Positions 10,861 to 24,138 of a stretch of 64,000 nucleotides of DNA are shown here, one piece after another (the first letter of the stretch is position 1; every line of letters begins with the position of its first letter). The stretch is taken from NCBI GenBank assembly GCA_932521035.1, contig OW051497.1, positions 8,928,001-8,992,000 on the forward strand. Reading direction: 5' to 3'. Made by a program: the position numbers and the translations under genes. The notes under the pieces are model-generated. The model searched no databases. It was not told the origin of the DNA and saw only the letters and a list, made by a program, of their open reading frames with translations. Source of the stretch: Oscheius dolichura. Its lineage: Eukaryota; Nematoda; Chromadorea; Rhabditida; Rhabditidae.

Positions 10861-13800
10861 TCAGAGAAGGTGTGTTTCCCCATCGTCTTCCAGAATAGTA
10901 TCCACCAAGTTGGTCAGCTCCGTCTGCATAGTAGATATCGCCCGTCCATTCGTACTTGCAGAGGTAGTGGTGGCTAAAAAAGCGAAGCTTTGGTCGATTA
11001 AGAAAGGGTTCAGGGTCTAAAATATTACTTACTTATGGGGTCTTTATTATTTATTAGTTGAGGAGGAGATCCCGTTTCTTTCTTCTTTCCACTGGCACGA
11101 TTTGGTCGCCCATCTGAAAAAAAGACTCTCGGGGGAATTCGTACTACTTCCTAGAGAACAACAACTTAAAAACCTTGCAAATCAAATTTTCTAGCTTGTT
11201 GGAAGTGTTAAAATGAACTTAACACTGGTATAAAATAAGCTGTAAAGCTACTGTGAGAATTGAGGCAATGGTCCCGAAACGATCGCGTTTTTATTTCGTT
11301 TCAGGAGTATTGTCAGAATCCTACAGATTCCTTTAAAAACACATTCTATGATGGATGCACACATGTTAAAATCAAAGTAGTGGGAATGATCCGAAGTGAA
11401 CAAAGCCAAACGGGGTGTACCACCTACCACTCTCGTTGCCATCTGTTGGCATAACATGGATTCCCAACACCGTCATAAGTGCTAAAATAACGAGGGAACA
11501 TAAAAATTAATAGTTTTCTGTTGTGGTTAGTGTGATGAATCACCTCTTTGTTAAATTTCTCTCAAGTAGACAAGTAATTCAAAAGTCTCAACTTACCAGT
11601 GACTATTCGAACCCGTCCCGATTCACCAGCCCTGTTGCGTAGGAAGGGAATGGCTCGTAGGAATTCCTTCCTGGAAACATTAGTTATTTTTCCGCTTCTT
11701 CTTCTTCGAAAATCTCTTGGAGTGCCCCCAGCACTTTGAGAGCAACTTCCCACGAGAATCAGCTGCACCTCACCTGAATAACTCATTCATCCAGGCGTAG
11801 AGTATCGGATTCCAGCAGGTTGCAGTCATACTGATTATGTGGACGAAGAGGAAGATAAACGAGAAATAAGGGCGGATTAACTTGTCCATGTGGAGGTCCC
11901 GTAGAATGTTTCTAAAAGCGCCGAAGGACGAGCTTATGGCTGATGAGGAAGGACTTACAGAAGATTGAACGGGAACCAACACACTGCGAAAAGGACCACC
12001 ATAACCACTAACATCCGGAGAAGCCGCTTCTTCCTAGAAAAAGATGATTACAGTATTCTTTCGAGTAAAACGTCAGTTGGACGCTCTTCTAATGAACCGT
12101 CTGGAGACGATATTTTTAGTGCAAAGGTCCCAAAGCGCCTGGGGGACTTGTTGGACGTCTGTTTTTGTTTCTGCGAATACGGAAACCCTCTAATTCCCTT
12201 CGAGTATTTTCTTTCGCTCAGAAAAAGAGTGCGACCCCGGCAGTTCTATTCGTAGGTCGAGCCGCTATTCTTACCTGCTCATTTCAGAAGCCCTCTGCTG
12301 ACCCATATTCCTCCTTGTATTTAGAAATACCCATATTGCTGTATAGCTAATCCCGATTATGACAAAAGGCAAAACGAACTGAAAAATATTATTCTTCACT
12401 TGTCGAGGGACCTTTTTGTGAATACAAACCTGTAGTGTCATGACAACAACACCGAAGACCTGCTTCAGCCGATGATCCGACCACTCCTCCGAACAGATCC
12501 AAAAATCACAGGCTTGGATATAATTGAGTCGGATGTTTATTGCATACGGCATGACCAGTAATAAAGAAATGAGCCAGATCAGCATTATTATCAGGATACA
12601 GGTCTGAAACGAAGGAATTATCTTGGTTATTTTGAAGAAGACATAAAAAGGTCACCCCAATCCCTAAAACGTCAGACCATCACGGTGTCTCAGGTGTCCA
12701 AATGCTGAAGATGAGCCCTTCTTAGTCCCCCGTTCCAGATGAAATATTTTTTCGTCTTCTCCATTTTCTGCATCCTTTTTTCTCCCATATCGCATGAATT
12801 ATTTTAACGTTATGACTGAATGATGGCATCTGCGCATCCCCTTAATTACTTTTCTCCTTGAGCCCCATCCATTCCCCCATAAGACGCTATCCCCCATAAG
12901 ACGGAAAATAACCTTTCCCATAGGCCGGTTATTATTTCAACGGGCTTAGTCCAAGATGCCTACAGATGGTTCCTAATGGATCATAAACATTTTTTATGAA
13001 GCTTACAAAGCGGGCACAACAAAATTAGCTGGTTAGTCCGTTTTTCGTAAAACTGAAACACTCACCCTCATTGACATACGGTCGTTGATATTGAGATTAC
13101 TTGAATTGTGTACTATGACCATATAGCGGTCGATGGCTATTGCCATCAAGGTGAGGGTGCTGATGAAAATACTCGTGCCTGGAATGGATTACTTTCAAAT
13201 TGAGAAAGTTGGTTAAAACCTTGGAAAAGCGGCAATCCGTGGCAGAGCCATCCTCCCCAGACCCAGTGGCCGATGTAGGTGTACATCGGTGTCAACCATA
13301 AGGACCTAAAAAGAGATCGGTGTATTAGAAAGAATAGGATATTTTAGTCTCCACTTGCTCAATTGCACTTCCCGGCGGTTTAATTCAATTTTGCACATTT
13401 TGGAACCTGCCATTCTGGGAGTTTTCATTTCGGGTTTCTCAGGAAAAATATGATCCTGGGAGAAAATCCACGATGCAAAAGAGACCGAAAATTGTAATCG
13501 TGAGGAGGCACGCGGTTCTTCAAAGCATACACACTAGAACTTGTGCTTGATTCTTGTCAAAAAAAAAGGAAGTGAACAAGTAGAGACAGATCGCTTTGAA
13601 GGAAAAGAGAACTTACGTGAAATTGACTAATAAGTCACTGATGGCGAGATTTGTAATGAAAATATTAGTGACAGTCTGCATTCGTTTGTTCCTCATGACG
13701 ACATAAACCACAAGGAAATTTCCGGTAACAGCTACTGAGAAAATAGTCATATAGATTAATAAGAGCAGCAGCCGCAGCGGCATAATTTCCATAGGATTCT

Positions 13801-14031
13801 GAAAAAGCGCCTTGTGAATTTGTGATTATTGCCTCGTTTTCTTAAACGGATCCTTTTTGGTCATATTTTGAAAACATCAAGCAACTTGTACTCATGTCTA
13901 GCTTGAGCCGGTTAAAGAGGATTGGGATAAGGCATTTTCCTAACAAAAAGAGTTCTCACATTCTTCAGGCGACAGACGTCTGACATGGACCGGGCTTCTG
14001 TTAAAACAATAGATGTTGTGTGATTATCCAT
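10861..14031 (-). CDS. Rhodopsin-family GPCR, neuropeptide Y/F receptor-like
   Basis: Eleven phase-consistent exons encode 403 residues: 14031-13960, 13798-13617, 13305-13220, 13178-13066, 12603-12430, 12378-12275, 12033-11959, 11911-11774, 11670-11597, 11113-11033 and 10973-10861. Seven-helix landmarks appear in order. They are an N-glycosylation site (MDNHT), TM1 with GN ([10 protein letters not shown]), TM2 LAISDLL, an ECL1 Trp and TM3 Cys (HWVWGGWLC), [10 protein letters not shown] at the end of TM3, TM5 [18 protein letters not shown]6 [10 protein letters not shown] and TM7 [15 protein letters not shown]. The WNPxLYAWMNxxFR form and the short ECL1 fit the NPY/NPF/tachykinin-like peptide receptor group. 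It would sit in the plasma membrane and couple to G proteins; the ligand is inferred, not shown. The intron inside TM5 is 51 nt with no stop codon, so a single-exon reading would wrongly include it. The last two exons encode a Ser/Thr-rich cytosolic tail. Confidence 0.9.
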
Positions 14032-17000
14032 TGTCCTTGCTGAAAAGGGAAGGAAAGGCCGATGTTATTGTGGTGGAGAGGAGGAGAATAAGGAGGTTGA
14101 AGAAGTAGGGGAGAGACATATGCACGTAAATAATGGAAGCATGGAGGGGGCCGATTTGAAGAGGTAAAGAGTAGTACGCGTCATGATTTCTGAACAAGAG
14201 AAGTTTCAGGATTAAATTGCCCGTAGGTAGGGGGTGGTGAATTCATTGAAGAAAACAAGAAAATGGCGAGAACGGGCGGGAAATAAAGAGAAAAACGGCG
14301 TAACTAGGCAGAAAGCTCGTTTAAAATTGATGAGAGATCAATCCTGACATGAAAAGGACAAAGGAGAGGTTGTTCCAGATTGTATATAAGAGGAGCCAAT
14401 CTCGTGGCACGGACGTTCTCAAGAGGCTACTTATTAATACACCAAAATTCGACTGGCTGGCCCCTTGATCTCAGAGAGAAGAAGTACAGACAGAGTTCGA
14501 GTAGGTCAGAAAATTTGGAGAGGTTCTAAACGCTGCCGTTCACCTGAGAAGGCCCGTCTATTGTGAAGTAGGCCTAAGCGGATTGCTCCCGGGCGTCTTG
14601 GAAGAAGAAGGGGCGGAGCGAATGGAGCAGTTGATGAGTCTCGCATGTTTTCAAGTACGATTATTATAAATATAATATAACAACATAAAAACGGGGTTCG
14701 TTGCGAGTGGGTTGGGAGAAAATAATGAACGAATGAAGATAAAAAACGTGGAGACAAAAGGAACTACGCATGTTTGGAGGCTAATGAAAAGGATGGATTA
14801 GCCTCCGAATGAGATGTATTAATCTAACAGCGTGCATAGATTACGTTGCAGGGGGAGAGACTAGAGGCCAGGGAGTATAGATATGAGAAAAAGAAAAAGA
14901 GTAATCCAAAAAGTAGCCTCACTCCCCCTCGTTGTATATCCCTAATCTCTCTAATCCAGGAGAGCTGTTGTTGACCAGAGAAGAACCTTGTTTCTTTTGA
15001 AGCGTCAACCTGCCATGCTATTTTTGATATTTTTTCTCCCCTTCCAATTAGGCGAGTTGGAGGGTGGAGCATGAAGCTTGAATTGTCCTTTTCACTCACT
15101 TTATCGTCGCTTCCTGCCCTTCCACTTTTCACCGGATGTCTGCTTCCAGAGAGCGCTACATTTGCGCCTTTTGAATTGGCAAACAGGAGAAGCGAGGGAC
15201 TGGTAAGGAAACGAACAGCTCACACGTGATTGAGCCGGTCAAGTATGAGATTTCAAGAAGGATTGATGGAGCAGGGTCAAAATTGCCTACCCTGGGCAGA
15301 GGGGGATGTTTTCTGGGTTTTGGTATCAAATAATGGGTTGTTAAAGATTACAATAAGATGCCAATGTTCACGTCAAAAATGCAAAAAACAATCTACTGCG
15401 CAGATGAAATGACTGACTGTTCAGAATCACAGCCTAAGCTGGGATCAGGTTCATCCAGATTTGACACTTTTATAACTGTCATATGACAGAAACGACAAAT
15501 ATTCTCACGAGATTACACAGATCAGGTTCAAGGTTCTCAAAGCTGGGAAAAATTTGTAGCCGAGGTGCAGAGTCTTAATGAAAAAATCAGTATGATGTGG
15601 GAAGGGTGAATCATAAATATTTGAGACCAAACAACGACCAATGAGGATTGAAGCGAGAGAGAGGAAAGTGCCTACATGTGTCTTCTATTCTGTTCGCACC
15701 TCAAGCGTTATAAGCTTCATGGGAAATTGGCGACTTCCTGGATGGGCACAAGAGGCGGCGTCCGTTGCGTTCACCTGACCGACATTGCAGTTGCGTAGCC
15801 AGGAGACGACTGCATCCTGATGATCTCTCTTCTGGGAAAGGAAAGAGGCAAATTCTGTTGATGAGGCACCTCGAACGGAACAGAGTACGCATTACGTAGG
15901 GTTAATATTATGATAATAGCGGTTCACTGACTATAGATTGTCACAGCACCTGTTTTTTTTAATACCAAATATGCATAAATTATGAGGTATACTCTTATAA
16001 CAAGGATTAAAAGTCATTATGAGACTAAAATGAATGGGAACCATGGTTCGATTCAGGTGAAAAGGGCAAAACAACTTTTTTCAATTGTTCAGTCGAAGTT
16101 AATCCACCCAAATTGCTATCTAGATGGACCACCCGCCTATTAAACTGCAGAAACATTCTGTAGAGGTATAGCGCCTATGAAGGAGTCATGGAGGGTGAAA
16201 TTAACACAGGGATGGCTTGTCAGGGTAAGTTTTTATGAAAGGAAGCGGTTCCTGAACCTGTGAGAACAAGAGAGATGCTCAAGATGTCAAGATATCAAGG
16301 CAATGAGGAAGAAAGGAGCGATTGTTTGACCGAGAAAACAGAGTCATCTGGAGGTGGGTGAGCGAAGATAGTTTAAAGCGCCGACATAGAACGGCTACAT
16401 AGAGAAAGGATAAAGAACAAGGATGAAGGTGCCTTGCGACAGCTCGTTGTTTGTTATTCAACTGTTAAAATAGCACCAAAAAATGAACAAACTTTTAAGC
16501 GGGCTTCGTTTCGCGCGGTGGCAACTATTATTCAAGAGTTCACCGTTGCAAAATTCGGGAAATTTGGGAATTGGTGGCACTTTTCAAGGCAGGAAGAAAA
16601 AAACACAGGTTTAAAGTAAAGCTCCAAGGAATATGATCACTGTAAACGTATGATGAAACTGTAAAGGTTTTTATTTTCAGGTCAGATCTAAAGTTGACCT
16701 TTTTTGAAAAAGAACGTTCGATAATCCGATTGACCAGACTATAAATGCCGGTGTCTGTGGCGAGGAGCCGGAGAGAACCTCCTCCATAGAGTCTGAGTGC
16801 TGTAAAAAACGAGTAAGCTCCTCTCGCGCCAACATTCTCTTCGAAAGTTTCAAAGCCTATTTCAAGTGGTGGGGACGGTTTCACAAGAGCAACAATTCAA
16901 GCCAAAGAATATTGGCTCAAGGGGCAGGGAGCCGCCAGAGAGGGTGGAGGTGGCAGTCTTCCCAAAGGAAGTCAGGTGTAATTCAATCCTTCTACGGGAT

Positions 17001-19976
17001 TAGTGTCACCTGATCAGACTCACACATAAGGCCCATTTTTGGGCAGCCTTTCATTTTGCGCAAAGTGAATTAAAAATCAGATTTTTCTCTATGGGGAACA
17101 AAAATAGAACAGAGAATAGAGCTCCTTAGTAACGGACTTTTGGTCTCACACATTTATAAGCATAGTTCAACATGGACTTGACGGTCTCAAGTTGCGAAAG
17201 TTTTTCGTCTAAATGGAAAAGTAAGAAAAACACGTCTCCGTCACTTCAGAAATTCACCTACGACACATGATAAATTGATAGTTTTGATGGAGATTTTACG
17301 GGATTTCATGCTTCACAACGTTCTCGAGTATTCATAAAGCGAAAACACGTGTGTATGTATGTAAGAAATACGGGGGGAGGGGGCATGCGAATTCATTGGG
17401 TGGAATGTTTATTTGAGCATTGAAGTATGTGTCCGGGTGATATAGTCTTCTGTTGTTAACTATATTTTGATAGATAATAGCCAGAGGAGAAATGGTGAGG
17501 AAAGCATAAGCAAAAAAGAAGCGTATCGTTTTAATGCTGAAGAAAGAAAGCTTCATGAGTCATTTTGGTATTGACGTGCTCAGGTTTTGGGGATCGAGTC
17601 TGGGTAAAACTGTGAAGCGCAAAATGCGAGTATAATAATAACAAAATGGGAAGGAGTTAATCGTTAGTTAAAAGAAGAGCGCTATAAAACGAGAATGACT
17701 TCTATAAAATCTATTGACCCCTAAGGAGCGGATCCCATGAGCTTTTGCTGAAAAGAAGGTGACAGGTTTCCTCTCAATTTCCTTTCAGGGAAAAACTACA
17801 ATTGGTCACAGATTCGTCACGAAATATAAGATTGATCTCATGGCTCCGAGCGACTGACCCCCGCAAGATAAAAAATGAATGAAGCCCAATTACAATAATT
17901 GAATAAATCGGGCGTTTGAAATTATACAATTAATAGAATTTTCGTAAAAATAATTTTCATTCTTAGGATTTGAGCCCTCGCGTGTTATAATAATGACGAT
18001 AACGTCTACAAAGAAGTAGAACAAAGAGGAAGAAACAAGCAGGTGGAGGAGAGGGGAGGAGGAGAATAATAAATATGGTTATACACACCGAACAACAACA
18101 TCTTTCCTGGTTGATCGGTCTCTAGTCAAGTGTGTCTAATGAAGAGTTATAGAATATCTTCTAAGTTAACCTCTAAAGCAGTTATGATTTCCTTTTGTTT
18201 TTGACAAGGCGGCCAATATAGGGAGAAAATGACTCCCTAGAATAGAGTTGTTTATGGACAATGTAAAAGTAATAAGTGGAGCGTAAAAGTATCTACACGG
18301 AAGTGGGGTGGGGGAGCTGAAAGGAAAGATAATCGTAACAAACAATGGCTCCGGGAGCGGCGTTTGGGGGAGGAATCAGAAACGTTCGGGAAAAATAACT
18401 TGATTAAAAGAGGACGAGGGATCGGAGATTGGCAATTTTCCAATGAACTTTATCGTTTAACCAGGAAGGTATATAATCCAATGTTCTATGTTTACGAGGT
18501 AATCTGAAGAAAATTGAGAACGTTTTTACGACGGGTCGAGGACAAAACCATAAAGCATCTCTCTAACCGAAAAATCGGCCAGTTGCTACACGACAAGACA
18601 AATGAAGAAACTACCAATTGAGAAATGGGCTTGTCAAAATCCAGAGATTCGAGGTGAGCAGACTCGACTCGGAGAGGGTAGAGGGTCTTGATGTCCATAT
18701 CTCTTGCAAAAAATGGAGAGAGAACGCTTGAAAGGAGCTCAAACTCTGGAGAAGGGCCGCAAACTTTAAAACGTTCCTTTTAAGGCGTAAAACTCTTGCT
18801 CATTTTGAAGCTCTAAAGGCAGACTCGGTAACTAAAAGTCAAGAAATGAAAGGAAAAGTCTCTGTAGAGGATTTTCAAGAGCAGAACCGCGGCCCATTTC
18901 AAGAAAACAATACAGATCAAAAAGGGCCGTGATTGTTCAAAAGAAAGGAAGGAACTAGAATTCAGGAAAAAATAAGAACATGTGTCTGCCAAAATTAGTA
19001 AGATCGATGTAGTGAAATGTCAGTGAAAACAAATGTGTCCATCACTCCCAGCCCTTCTCTGCTAAATCTCCCTAATGAGAGCAAAGAATTACTCCTAGGT
19101 AGATAAAAAGAGGAAGCAAGAACTCAGGAAGGATGCGTTCTTCTTCTTCTTTTTCTTCCTCATCTGTTTTTGTCGATAATATGTGAAGTGAATGGGTTTT
19201 TAGTTGTTTACTGCCCACCTCCTTTCAAAGGAAAGCCTCCAGTTGCCCTTTTTCAGTCTTATTTTGTGTAGATTAGGAGGCAGGGAGAGTAACAAAGTAG
19301 AGCACAAAACCCTTCTTCCAAGCATGCAAAAACATCCGTCAGAGCACTCCACGAACATTACAATCCTGTTAACGGAATGACAATTAGGTTTTGGGCTAAT
19401 CTGGCTATTCTTGTTCTTCCATGTGGAAGAATAGAAAGAGAAGAGAAAAACACGAAAAAAAGCAGCTAAAGTTGACACAGGATGAGGTAGAAACTATTGA
19501 TTGAGCTAGATACTTGAGGTAGAAGAAACTCCAGGTTGACCGGAGCAAATCGGATCATATCACAGTGATGGAACATGTTGAGAGGCGCCGCTCCACATTG
19601 TTTGCTTTCCTCTGCTACCTTTGAGTCTGAGTTTTTTATTTACTACAAAATCTAGTAAAATGGTGAAGAAGACGACAAGAAAAAACCTAACAATTTCATC
19701 TAGTTCTAGTGTGATGATGAATACTGGCACTAGCAATTTTGGACAGATATTGCGATGTCTCTGTTTGCCTTCCGAAGCGATGCCACCCTATGGCATCGGA
19801 TACTTCTGCCAATTTTATAAGAGAGATGCGCTTCCTCGAGAAGTAAAAATGGCACTTCTTCGCGTGTTCTTTGATACCAAATATTTATTTTATTTTAAAA
19901 AAGAGCACAGGGATTAATTACAGTCAATACTGAAATTTTGAACAATAAATATCGAATGCATTTTTTGGCAACTTCT
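14032..19976. other. About 6 kb without a supported gene
   Basis: Only short, motif-free ORFs occur and none can be chained by splice sites. The sequence is AT-rich, with purine-rich stretches (GAGGAGAA-like runs near 18.0 kb) and no repeat I could pair. It lies upstream of the minus-strand GPCR start and downstream of the NADAR gene, so it may include the receptor's cis-regulatory DNA or long non-coding transcripts. One good TATA-like box is listed separately. Confidence 0.45.
14383..14390 (+). promoter_or_regulatory. TATA-like element TATATAAG
   Basis: TATATAAG is followed about 25-30 bases later by GTTCTCAAGAGGC, a spacing that would suit a TATA promoter. No protein-coding gene could be identified immediately downstream on the plus strand. 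It could drive a non-coding transcript or be a chance match in AT-rich DNA. Confidence 0.2.
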
Positions 19977-22900
19977 TTACACGACGGATCTTTGCTTCCT
20001 ATTGATGATCAGATCCTTCCTGGCCCGTTTAACCTGTAAAATTGGAAATTTTAGGAAACGTTTTTATCAAAATTTGTGCTGTTCTTGAAACGAGATCGTT
20101 TAGGATAGCATGGGCCCGTTTTGGAACTAATGCGGCAGTATTTCTGGAATTACGTCGCAGACACTGTTTAGATGAGAACAATCTTACCTCTTCGGCGTAT
20201 TCCCTCCTCTCTGCCAACAAATCCCGTATCTCCATTAGTGCTTTACCCATAACATTAGCTCCCATCCATTTGTGGGGATCACTGACATCTTTGTCCTCTG
20301 AAAAGTCATATTATAAAACGGCATTACTACTCCAGAGTTGAGATGTACTGTTTACTTTGCATTACGTAGCGATAACCAGCCGAGGGGGCGATCAAAGTCC
20401 AGAAAAAGGTAACACAAAATTAACTTACTGATATCGAGCCCGATACTCCAATATGTCTCGTTTGGATCGGCCTCCACTATTCGCGCACCAATAGTTTGAA
20501 ATAGATGAAAACGGGCCAATTCAAATTGCTGATATTTTGTGTAGTTCGCCTCTACAATGTATTTCCAATTCAACTGTTTCCACTCGTCCTCGTCGCATTC
20601 TGAATAATAAAAATAGGGGATTGAATAGGTTGACATACTCAATGTACTGGCGTGATCCATCATTTGTTGGAAGTCTGCGCACTCCAATATTTTAGAAGCG
20701 ATTGCATCGTTGCCGCAGAATTCTGTAAATAGGATTCATTCTTTAAATCGGGAAAGAGCGGTAAAATCATATTAAAAATAAAATATTTTAACTGTACTTA
20801 CTAGCTTTCCTCCACCAGGAATAGTGCAAGGGGCAAGTAAACATCTTCCCATACAAATTTAGTTCAGCGGTCTGGTATTCATTCGAGAAGATGTAATCCG
20901 GTCCATTGGCGTAGGGAATTATCATTTCCCTACTAGAGCGGCTACGAAGTGCGTCGGGGAAATTAAACGTCGGTAATGGAGTAACAACGGCCTGAAAACA
21001 TTTGTTCTATAAAGTAAACAGGGTCAGAAATAAAATGAATGGTAATTTAAAGCTTACAGGCGTCTGTTCTTTCTTATTTCCGTCCTTTGGTTTCTTTTCT
21101 CGTTTCTCTGCATAAATTCTCACTTTATTCGATGGTCGTTCTGTCCTCAAATGACCGCGAAACTCCGGCTTTTTACGGGGTGACATCCGAAATTCAAAAT
21201 CATATTGTTATCAATAGAGGAGGTTAATACTTTTGGGGATGTTGATCTGGAACTTTCGGGGGACGTTTTCCGTTTTCTCGTTCGCTGTATATCCTTTTCC
21301 ATTATCTCACGGTCCTGTAAACGACATCGCCAGTTAATCAAATAAAAGAAAAGAAAATAGAAATATCACATTTTCAACGGTGTCTGGTCACAACTTTCGA
21401 GAATTATTCCTATTTAGCGACACCAAAACATAGAAGGTTAATAAAATTAGAAACTCACAGCAACAGTCATCTTTTCCGGGTCATAGGTTTGTTTCTGGGG
21501 GAATACTCTCAACATTTCTTCGTTTAGGACGACTGAATCGGTTGAAACATCGGATAAGGCCTGAATGATAAATGCAAACGATATTTCATTGTGACTAACG
21601 CTTGATTCAACAAGATTGTTTGAGGCAATGGCCTCCTCCTTCGCTGGACTGACAGTTAGAGTCTCTTTGACGTTTTCTTCGAGTTCTTTCGAGATAACAG
21701 TTGCAACACTTTTCTCTTCCGGCTGGGCTGCTTGACTGTCTGTTGGATATTGGGAATCCTTCTATAACCAAATGACATAAATAACTAATTTCCAAACCTC
21801 TTCAATAATATTGTTGTTCACTGTGGAATTTCCCAAATTACTCGCTTCGTTCTGATCAATAACAACTACTTTGATTCCCGTGGGTTTCTCAACACCAGGA
21901 GGTAAAATGGGATTGAGCAAACTCCTCTTTATTCTGCGTTCTGACGCAGTGTCTACTGGTTTTTCCTGTGAAGACTAAAAAAATGTAAACTGGAAACCTT
22001 AGAAACCCCACCTGTTCTTTAACCTGAACAACCCTCGTCGGCCTTGGGCGAACCAATGGAACAGAAGAAGATGAAGCTTCTTCGATGGGCGCTAGTTCAA
22101 TCAGCCGCTCTGATTTCCCTCCCGCAACAGCAAGCTAAAGTTCTTCATCGTTAAATAAAGATGTGACATACACGAGATTTTAGTGGCCTCTGGTTGATTA
22201 TTATGTCCGAAAGTGAAGGAGCTTCAATAGGTTTTCTGTTGTCTATATGTCTTGAAGGCTGGTGTGATTCTGTAGCAGCTGGAGCAATACCAGCCTTTCG
22301 AATTAATCCCAGCGGCTGATAAACCCTGTTCCTAAACAAAACTACCTTTAAAAAGTATATTTCATAATGGCTTACTTGGTTTGGACTTTCTCTACAATTC
22401 TCTGTTCTCTCGGCCCCTCTCCTCTCCAAGAGGATTCAACAACCTGAAATTTCAAAAAATATATAGTCGTAAATCAAGATGGAATGTAATAAAATAAGGC
22501 CAAACTAAGATAAGGCTCACTTCAATCCGCTTATCACGATTTATCATCATGGCATGGCCTGGGCCCGGCTTCCGGGACGGCCACTTCCTTGGCATTTCGA
22601 TCTCTACTCCGGTATCATTCGAATTTCTGAATATTACCTGTATTAAGCCCTATTTCAAAATCTTTGTGAGATCGTAATTTCAAAAGGGTACTCTAGGAAA
22701 ACGGCGACAAGTGTGCTTTCCGTTTTGCAAAGCTCAGGTTTGCCGACATCCTGTATAAATGAGAGAACCGGTCTGCGACCATTTTACGTTCAGAAAAGTC
22801 ATTGATTTCTGCATTTTACCTTCTAACAAATGTTGCTTTTATTTATTACGGTTTATATTTTACAAAGTGAGACAGATTAGCCAGACATCTTGTTTATCTA

Positions 22901-23156
22901 GCTGCTTGTTCAAAAAATCATAGCAAACAAAATCAAGAGAGCATACCTGTGATTCTGGGAGGCGATTGATGGGTTGTTTAACACTCTCCTGTTCGAAGAG
23001 GGCCCTGGACGTTCATTGACGATTACACTGAAACGAAAGCACCTTTCCCTTGTCTGTTGTTAAGCAATAGGTAGACCTCCCCTTCCAAATATTAAAGTCA
23101 ACAACTTACATTACTTTCGGATTAGAGAAACTGTGATTATCCAATCTTCGAGACAT
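19977..23156 (-). CDS. NADAR-domain protein with long disordered N-terminus
   Basis: The model starts MSRRLDNHSFSNP at 23156 and ends at a TAA at 19977-19979. Supported exons include 23156-23110, 23027-22947, 22626-22521, 22443-22376, 22331-22172, several between 22.1 and 21.1 kb, 20991-20802, 20722-20639, 20599-20428, 20297-20188 and 20033-19977. I estimate roughly 600 residues. The first two thirds are polar and low-complexity. The C-terminal third is a NADAR domain (YbiA-like): SNEYQTAELNLYGKMF, then WKYIVEANYTKYQQF, then ARIVEADPNETYWSIGLDI and WMGANVMGKALMEIRDLL. In bacteria and eukaryotes NADAR proteins act on ADP-ribose-type N-glycosidic adducts or on NAD/riboflavin intermediates. The substrate here is unknown, but the pattern of Glu, Trp, Gly and Asn residues looks intact. 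A 39-nt stop-free intron (20638-20600) lies inside the domain. Exon joins in the 21.1-22.1 kb part are the least certain. Confidence 0.85.
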
Positions 23157-23703
23157 TTTCTCAAGATGTTGAAAGAATCCGTGACTCAAATAAAAACACC
23201 AGCGTGTGGGTAAAAATGTCTCCGGATCGGGCGAGGGAAGGCGTACGCGAGAGTTATGCTGTTAGACAAGCGTATAACGGTGGGGTGGTTTCAATAAGGG
23301 CAATATGCGTCGTAGTCAATCAATAACGGATTAATTTAGGGAAAGGCGATGAATTATTGGCTTCGCTTTACGGGCATGCACTTTTCCCAGGAGCAAGGAA
23401 CGCTGGAGACTACTGAATACGAAAGTACACTTTTGAGTCAAAGATTCTTGTTCCTGAACATTACCCGGCCATGCCCTTCCCTCGGCCGAAGTCTGATAAA
23501 GGGGTGTTATCTATCCCCGCCGGAGCAACTGTTCCTCCCCGTGTGGTCTGCTATCCTGCCGTTCTCCGGGTTCAACTACGGCACGCACTCTAGGCCCGAT
23601 AATAACAATCAGGAGATCTTTATTCTACCTATTGAACATATGACTTCAAGCTGCGAAAAAGAGCAAATTGGGATATATGGCTATGACAATGGCGGAGGAC
23701 ACC

Positions 23704-24138
23704 TTAGAAGATCCCACTCCATCGACGTCCTTCTGCCAGTTCTCTTAGGTGCTTGTAGAACTTCTTCGATTCTGACGGCTTGCAGCAGAATTTGGAAAGG
23801 ATGGAAACGGGATCACATGCTTCCTTGCAGCAGAGGTCGGCAGCAACGTCGAGATACCTGATGTGACGGTACAGGTAGCGTTCCTGGCTGCGTCTATACC
23901 GGCCGGAGATTTCCTCCAGAGCTAAAAGAGAAGATTACTTGGAGTTCAGATAATATTCCTCACTTTCTTGGACACTCTTCTCGTCCAGGTCGGGATGCCT
24001 GAAGCACGGCTGCTCTTCTCCATAAGGTGTACACATCTCCCTCATCCGGAAGGCCAGCTTGGGTCCACATAGGGTCTGTTCAAATTGGGAGGCAGCTAGA
24101 GATCCTCCAAAGAGGGCGAGAACAAGGGCCAACTGCAT
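23704..24138 (-). CDS. Insulin-like peptide precursor
   Basis: Two exons (24138-23964 and 23921-23704) separated by a 42-nt intron encode 130 residues. A signal peptide (MQLALVLALFGGSLAAS) precedes a B-chain-like segment, LCGPKLAFRMREMCTPYGEE, with the insulin C-x11-C spacing and one further Cys. A connecting region with basic sites (RYRRSQER) leads to an A-chain-like segment, LCCKEACDPVSILSKFCC, with the insulin pattern CC-x3-C-x8-C plus one extra Cys. The precursor then continues with about 25 basic residues (KPSESKKFYKHLRELAEGRR and onward) before the stop. The product is presumably a secreted ligand of an insulin/IGF receptor. Eight cysteines suggest four disulfides, as in several nematode insulin-like peptides. 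The C-terminal tail beyond the A chain is unusual. The gene lies about 550 bp downstream of the NADAR gene's start; no operon relation is implied. Confidence 0.85.

Noticed and set aside
22670..22750. Possible extra NADAR-gene exon after an acceptor at 22751
   Set aside because: The in-phase reading meets a TAG before any good donor, whereas splicing directly from 22947 to 22626 keeps the frame.
23349..23861. A 170-codon plus-strand ORF overlapping the insulin-like gene
   Set aside because: It is antisense to the insulin-like second exon and has no signature, splice context or plausible domain; the minus-strand reading explains the conserved cysteines.
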